From positions 57,545,085 to 57,609,084 of the forward strand of contig NC_092861.1 in the NCBI RefSeq assembly GCF_032062135.1: 64,000 nt of DNA. Reading direction: 5' to 3'. Under the pieces are notes generated by a model. It worked only from the letters and a program-made list of their open reading frames with translations, was not told where the DNA came from and ran no database searches. The position numbers were made by a program, and so were the translations under genes. Below, in pieces: positions 59,206-64,000 of this stretch (its first letter is position 1; each line of letters begins with the position of its first letter). The stretch comes from Pyxicephalus adspersus (Eukaryota > Chordata > Amphibia > Anura > Pyxicephalidae).

Positions 59206-60628
59206 CGATGGATGATTTCCGTATTTTTGGAGCTTCCTCTTTGCTTTCATCTGGTAGTTTTTGATTTTGCCTTCAGTTACAGTTTAAGAAAAGTTGTAAT
59301 TTCTCCTCCATTTGCATGGCAGTAGTCTCTGATTAGAATGAAATTGTATAGAACAGTGGGAGGAGAGGTTCAGGTGCTGCAAAGCTGGAGACTTCTGGAA
59401 ACCTTCTTGCCTGTAGGAAACAAAATGGATTCAGTCCAACCATGTGAGTGGTAGTGATAGCGTTCTCTTGTCCTGAGGGAACATGGCACTGTTAGTCGTG
59501 TTTCCACAGGAACACAGTAGATTGTACAGAGACAGAGAAGGAGAGAGGTCATAATCACTTCCCTACAAAGACCAAGTACTGTTTAACCAGTGTGTGTGCC
59601 TGGTTGTATAGTGTCTGACAGATACAGATAAAACTGAACAAATAGCACTTATTCATTTTCATCATTTGAATTAATAACAATGCAGATTTGTTGCGTATGA
59701 AAAGTAGGAACCCCTTTTTACGTTTAAAATTCATGTGGTAATTAAGGTCTGTTCTTTTTGGTAAAAATTATGTAATGTAGTCATGCCAAGTTCAATGTTT
59801 GTAGATACCTATGAATTTGTCTGTCTGCTGTACAACTGTTGGAGACTAACGATACAAGTTGCCAAGTTCTTGCTATATATTCAATTATATAGGTAAGGGT
59901 ACCCATTGTAAAGTCAAGCCTGAGAGCCTAACAAACTAATACCAAGTTCTGTAGTGGCCCTGGAGGTTCGGGGTAATGGTAGGGGTTTGGCTCTGAACAA
60001 TGAAGCACTGCTGTCCCTGTGGCCCTAAGAAGGAAGTTGAGTCACCAATGTGTGAACAAGCTTGACGATTTTCCTTGTGCTGGACAGGTGTTTGTTAACA
60101 CAATGGGCATTAAATATCTTACAAACTGGACAATATACCTAGATATATTTCTCTCAATTTTATTGATATCAGATTTGATACCAAATGTGCATGTGCATAA
60201 TAGTTTTGATTACAAGTAAAGCACAGAACATTTAAAGGATTTCTTAAGAAAGGTTTAATTGGTTATGATTCAGTTGTCCGAACAATGACAATTTATTTTT
60301 GGATGAATTATATAGTTTATTAGAACACTCATGCTGTTTTACTAAACAAGAATGAGTTAACATCACAAAAAGCTTTTTTATAATAATCGCTATCTGTGAG
60401 GACTTTTAGGGGTTTCCTGGGCTCTGGATATGGCTCAAGCTATTAGGACTGCATTGCAGCTTTTGATGTTTGGACCAAACAAGGAACAAACCAAAACAGA
60501 CACAACTTTGCCAGCTCTAATTGCTCAGGTGACACAACACACATAATGAATCCTAAATCATGTCTTTATTTACATTATAGTTGACATACATTTATTGCAA
60601 ACATAAATCCCCTTCCATATTTTGGTTA

Positions 60629-60629
<1 letters not shown>

Positions 60630-60663
<34 letters not shown>
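60630..60663. repeat. (TA)n microsatellite
   Basis: About 17 TA units. Confidence 0.95.
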
Positions 60664-60666
<3 letters not shown>

Positions 60667-63247
60667 CTATATTGAGAACGAACACTAGAACTTATGAGTA
60701 GCACATACTGTAGCATCTGTAATAATGTCCAGCACTCTAAAAGACTAATGGTAATGCCTAACTCCAGACATTTTTTTTTAGTTATGAAGGAGGGAGGAGT
60801 ACATAATTCTGTCACTGACTTTAATGAGGAAAAGTTTCCTTACTTCCTGTTCATGTGACATTGTATACAAAAAAGAAAGCGAAGAGATCTCTACCAGGAT
60901 TGGAAGACACGGTCAGCAATGTAACCATTGTCAGAAGGTATAATTCTTCCCCACACCACTAAATATGTTTTATATCTATGGTGAGAGGAAATGTCTTCAA
61001 TAAGGGACAAGGACATCAATAAAAACAGGACAGACACTCTCACCTTACTTCACTCCACAAAAAATATAAAGGTTTGGTTGGAGAATGTTTCAGTAAATGT
61101 CAGATTTACTACTTTGTATTGTTCTAAGAATATTTTGTAAGTTGCGTTTTATAGCAATACAGCTGTACTGTATATATTTGGGCTTTGGAGCTTTGTCTGT
61201 ATCTGTGCCCTTCTCTTTCTAGCAGAAAGCAAAGTTAGATGTGTACAGATATCACTGTTACATGGTTCAGAAAGCCTGAGAAGGCAGCGGGAATTTTGTT
61301 CTCCCAAGCTGTAATACCATTTACTGAGCCCAGCAATGCCCATGGAGTCGGGTGTGAGGCAGCCCGTTCTGGCAGTGAGATAGTTAAAGGGATGTTGACA
61401 GATGAGAGAGGGACTGTTTTAAATCCCAATGGAGGCTCCCACAGGAAATTAACTCTCCATCCTGCAGTTAAATCTGACCCTTTGGCTGGGATTCAAACAG
61501 TTAGCCATGTGAACACCATAGAGTGTCTGTTTTTAGCAGGACAGGCCCACAGTCCAAGGAGATTGTGCTTCTAGGAATGAGCTGGGACCATAGACAACAC
61601 CCTCTGAACAGCTTGTTTCTGAGTACGCTATTAGAGACGCACAAACGACCGGGATACAAATGAACGCAGCAAAACCGGAGAAGGCTGCCCACACTAGCCA
61701 CTGGAACAGCTAAAAACACAGGATACTCCAATAGTCCACTGCTGCCCTGTAATGCTACTTTAATGAATTCCTTCTGGGATTTTCAGCAGATTGGAATGGC
61801 TTATTTTCACCATTCATCTCCCAATGTGCAGTCATGTAACAATGCAGGAGAAGGATCTCTGTCACATTTTGGGTCCCAGAGAAGTCAGTGTAGTTGTGAA
61901 GTGGATGTAACGTATGAAGTTGGCTGCTGTGCTTTAAGCTAGTTGTAGATTGTGCACTTGTGTTTTTATTTCCTCTGGATGTCAGGACAAACCTATAGAA
62001 GACACCAGGAAAAGCAAATGAGCAGCTGGACAGAAAAACAGCTTTTTTGGCAAAGAAAATGTCCTGTTCTGTGTTTTCCCATGATTGGACTTGTGAAATG
62101 AATACAGAATGTTAACTGGTTTGACTCGGTGGGCAGGCGAAATGTCTGCATTTTTTTTGTTCAAAGAAAATTAATGTAAAACTTTTTTCTTTTTATGAAA
62201 TTTGACAGGTACCAAAGTTTATCATTCCCAAGGAAATCCAGGCAGCAATCTTCCTCAGAGTTTGTATAGGTATATTACATTTTATTAAGTAATGTAATAT
62301 CTTTCATATGCAACACTTGAGGTGGAGACTTCATTCGTTATAATGAAAAAGTGCAGCCCAAATGAAATTTGTGGTCAGTATCCTCAAGTGTTGCTTGTAT
62401 ATTTAGAATAAATAAGTATGCAAAGGACAGTGTCAACAGAAGGACCCACAGTATCCCTGCCTCTGTCCTCTTCTCAGAATAGATTTCATCCGGTGTTGCC
62501 CAGCAGTCATCTTCCCATTTGTTTCCTTCTGCTGAGCTGATCTGTATGGTGAGACCAACACCGATCCACAAGTTGCAGGAGGAGAGTGTGGAATGTAAGT
62601 GTGGGGCATGCTGTCACCTCTCTGCTTGCTCCAGAACTTTTACAAAAACTCTTCCAACCTTCAAACCTGGAAGAAAAGTTTCTTCTTCTTCCTTAGTTTT
62701 ATATGTTCTCTTGTGGACTTTTTTAACCTTGCGGATATGAAGCGGTTTCAAGCATGGAAGAATTCTTTACCCTTTTTGTCACATTTCAATATTTATAAAG
62801 TAAGTACTTTAGTTCTCAGATCTGCTTGTATAGGTTCATACAAAGTAATGTTTTTTTTGGCCCACTGCAGTGCTCTGCATGTAGACTGTGTTTTTTTTAT
62901 TATTATAATTATGTGTACTTATAGACTGCAAAAGAAAATGCCAGGTGCATATTTATTGTAGCAGGTGAACGTTCTTCTGAAACTTACAATAAATAAGCTA
63001 GTAGATCCAAACGGTTCAGTACTCCAATTTTATTCAAATCAGTTGCTGCCTGCCACTTCAGAGTTAATCTCTCATGTCAGTGGCATTCCTACTTTGTATC
63101 TGTGCAGCCTGGTTAGTCCACCCAGCTGGGGAGTGTTTGACAGCTTAGAGGATTGGTTCTGGCAGGCACACTATACAACATGCAGTTCTAGGTCCACTGG
63201 CACTGGTGTGTATAGGCATCTGGACTGGCAATTTACTTTGTGTTTTA

Positions 63248-63249
<2 letters not shown>

Positions 63250-63291
<42 letters not shown>

Positions 63292-63336
63292 ATGTATGTG
63301 TGTGTTTTATAATGTTTAATAATAATAATAATAATA
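63250..63336. repeat. Compound microsatellite (TA)n-(TG)n and (AAT)n
   Basis: TA units to about 63283, TG/TATG units to about 63305, then AAT units at 63317-63336. Confidence 0.93.
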
Positions 63337-63702
63337 TTAGAGCCCATAGAATAGTGTTTCACTTGGGTAGATGTAGCAAACCTTCAAACACACCAATATT
63401 GTGATTAAGTAAATAGGGGAAATATTGTATAGCAGAGTGTAGTTTTGAACCTTTTACCAGCCTAAAGCCCTCTGTTTGAAATTTGATTCACACTCATTGG
63501 TTTTATTTAACAAGGGGATGCTAAGAGCAAAGGTGATGTGTAATGTATATATTTCTGCATGAAGTTTGTATCTATGCTGTTCCCTGTGCTTGTGTGATTA
63601 TTTGCTCACATCTCAAAAACATACTGGTGGAAAAATAGGCTTCCCCAAAAAATGGCCTTGGCTATGTTAGAGACAATAGATTGTGAACTACTTCGACAGT
63701 AA

Positions 63703-64000
63703 AGCTAGGTACACACTTCCAATAATTATCGTTAGAAAATGAACAATTACCACTGATCAACAAATATGCACGATTATATTTGAACAATCGTATTATGCAC
63801 AATTCCGTACATGCTGTAACGATACGATCGTTCAAATATAATCCACCAATAGCGTACACACGCTAGATACAATCGTTTGAACGATGTAGGAAGTGACATG
63901 TAAACGAGAAAGTGTATTGCAGAATCATGCATGATCACTGAACGACCGTACACACGATAGATAGTAAACGATCGTTGGCCAATCAGATACGCCGTGATGG
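63703..64000. mobile_element. CGATCG-type MITE, copy 4 (cut by window end)
   Basis: Starts AGCTAGGTACACACTTCCAA after TAA (63700-63702). The interior has ACGATCGTT, CGTACACACG and similar units and continues past the window. Same subfamily as copy 2 by the TTCCAATAATTATCGTT start. Confidence 0.8.

Larger units (their letters stand above)
59206..63699 (+). other. tnk2: tnk2 intron DNA
   Basis: AT-rich intron with (TA)n at 60630-60663, (TA)n(TG)n at 63250-63305 and (AAT)n at 63317-63336. A 13-bp inverted pair GCAACACTTGAGG lies at 62310 and 62382. No exon with coding support. Confidence 0.5.

Noticed and set aside
62310..62394. 13-bp inverted repeat GCAACACTTGAGG with a 59-base loop
   Set aside because: No matching element ends or duplications. 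A single short inverted pair is expected by chance in 64 kb of AT-rich DNA.
62546..62594. ATG frame MVRPTPIHKLQEESVE followed by a strong GTAAGT donor
   Set aside because: It ends in phase 1, whereas the recognised tnk2 alternative exon ends in phase 0, so it could not join the same downstream exon in frame. It remains possible only as an untranslated exon.

Overview
The window is nuclear DNA of a vertebrate, most likely a frog (probably a ranoid anuran). It has AT-rich introns, many inverted-repeat DNA transposons and MITEs, mariner/Tc1/hAT relics, a Tx1-like LINE fragment and one 180-N assembly gap. No bacterial, CRISPR or operon-like structure is present. The frog call rests on the gene sequences and on repeat ends I associate with frog genomes; the species is not determined.

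Left part (1-10.1 kb): the 3' half of the transferrin receptor gene tfrc, + strand. Eleven coding exons (786-6350) join in one open frame of 455 codons plus stop. They match human TfR1 from about residue 301 to the C-terminus. A 3.7-kb 3' UTR follows, with five iron-responsive elements (IREs) in the mammalian 2+3 layout and a poly(A) signal at 10059. IRE-A and IRE-D depart from the canonical shape. The protein keeps the fold but has lost many residues known in mammals to touch transferrin (RGD is TGD).

Middle (10.1-17.5 kb): intergenic DNA with a CGATCG-rich MITE that contains the assembly gap, and two decayed mariner-type elements on the minus strand.

Right part (17.5-64 kb): I read this as the 5' end of tnk2 (ACK1, a Cdc42-binding tyrosine kinase), + strand. 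This follows from a CpG-rich probable promoter at 17.5-17.9 kb and a recognisable alternative first coding exon at 45196-45255 (MGEKSDYQRL..., compare the human isoform start MGERSAYQRL). TFRC followed by TNK2 in the same direction is also the human 3q29 order. The SAM, kinase and later exons lie beyond the window. The introns hold nested MITEs, a Tigger-like MITE inserted in an older repeat, a hAT-like element with an 8-bp duplication, a Tc1-like remnant, a Tx1-like LINE fragment, a broken copy of a multicopy zinc-motif gene family (50.9-52.5 kb) and several microsatellites.

The most informative points are the IRE array with its two aberrant members, the diverged ligand face and shifted glycosylation site of the receptor, the conserved alternative N-terminus of tnk2, a perfect 42-bp inverted repeat at 43965-44057, and a gap whose content can be predicted from a second MITE copy.
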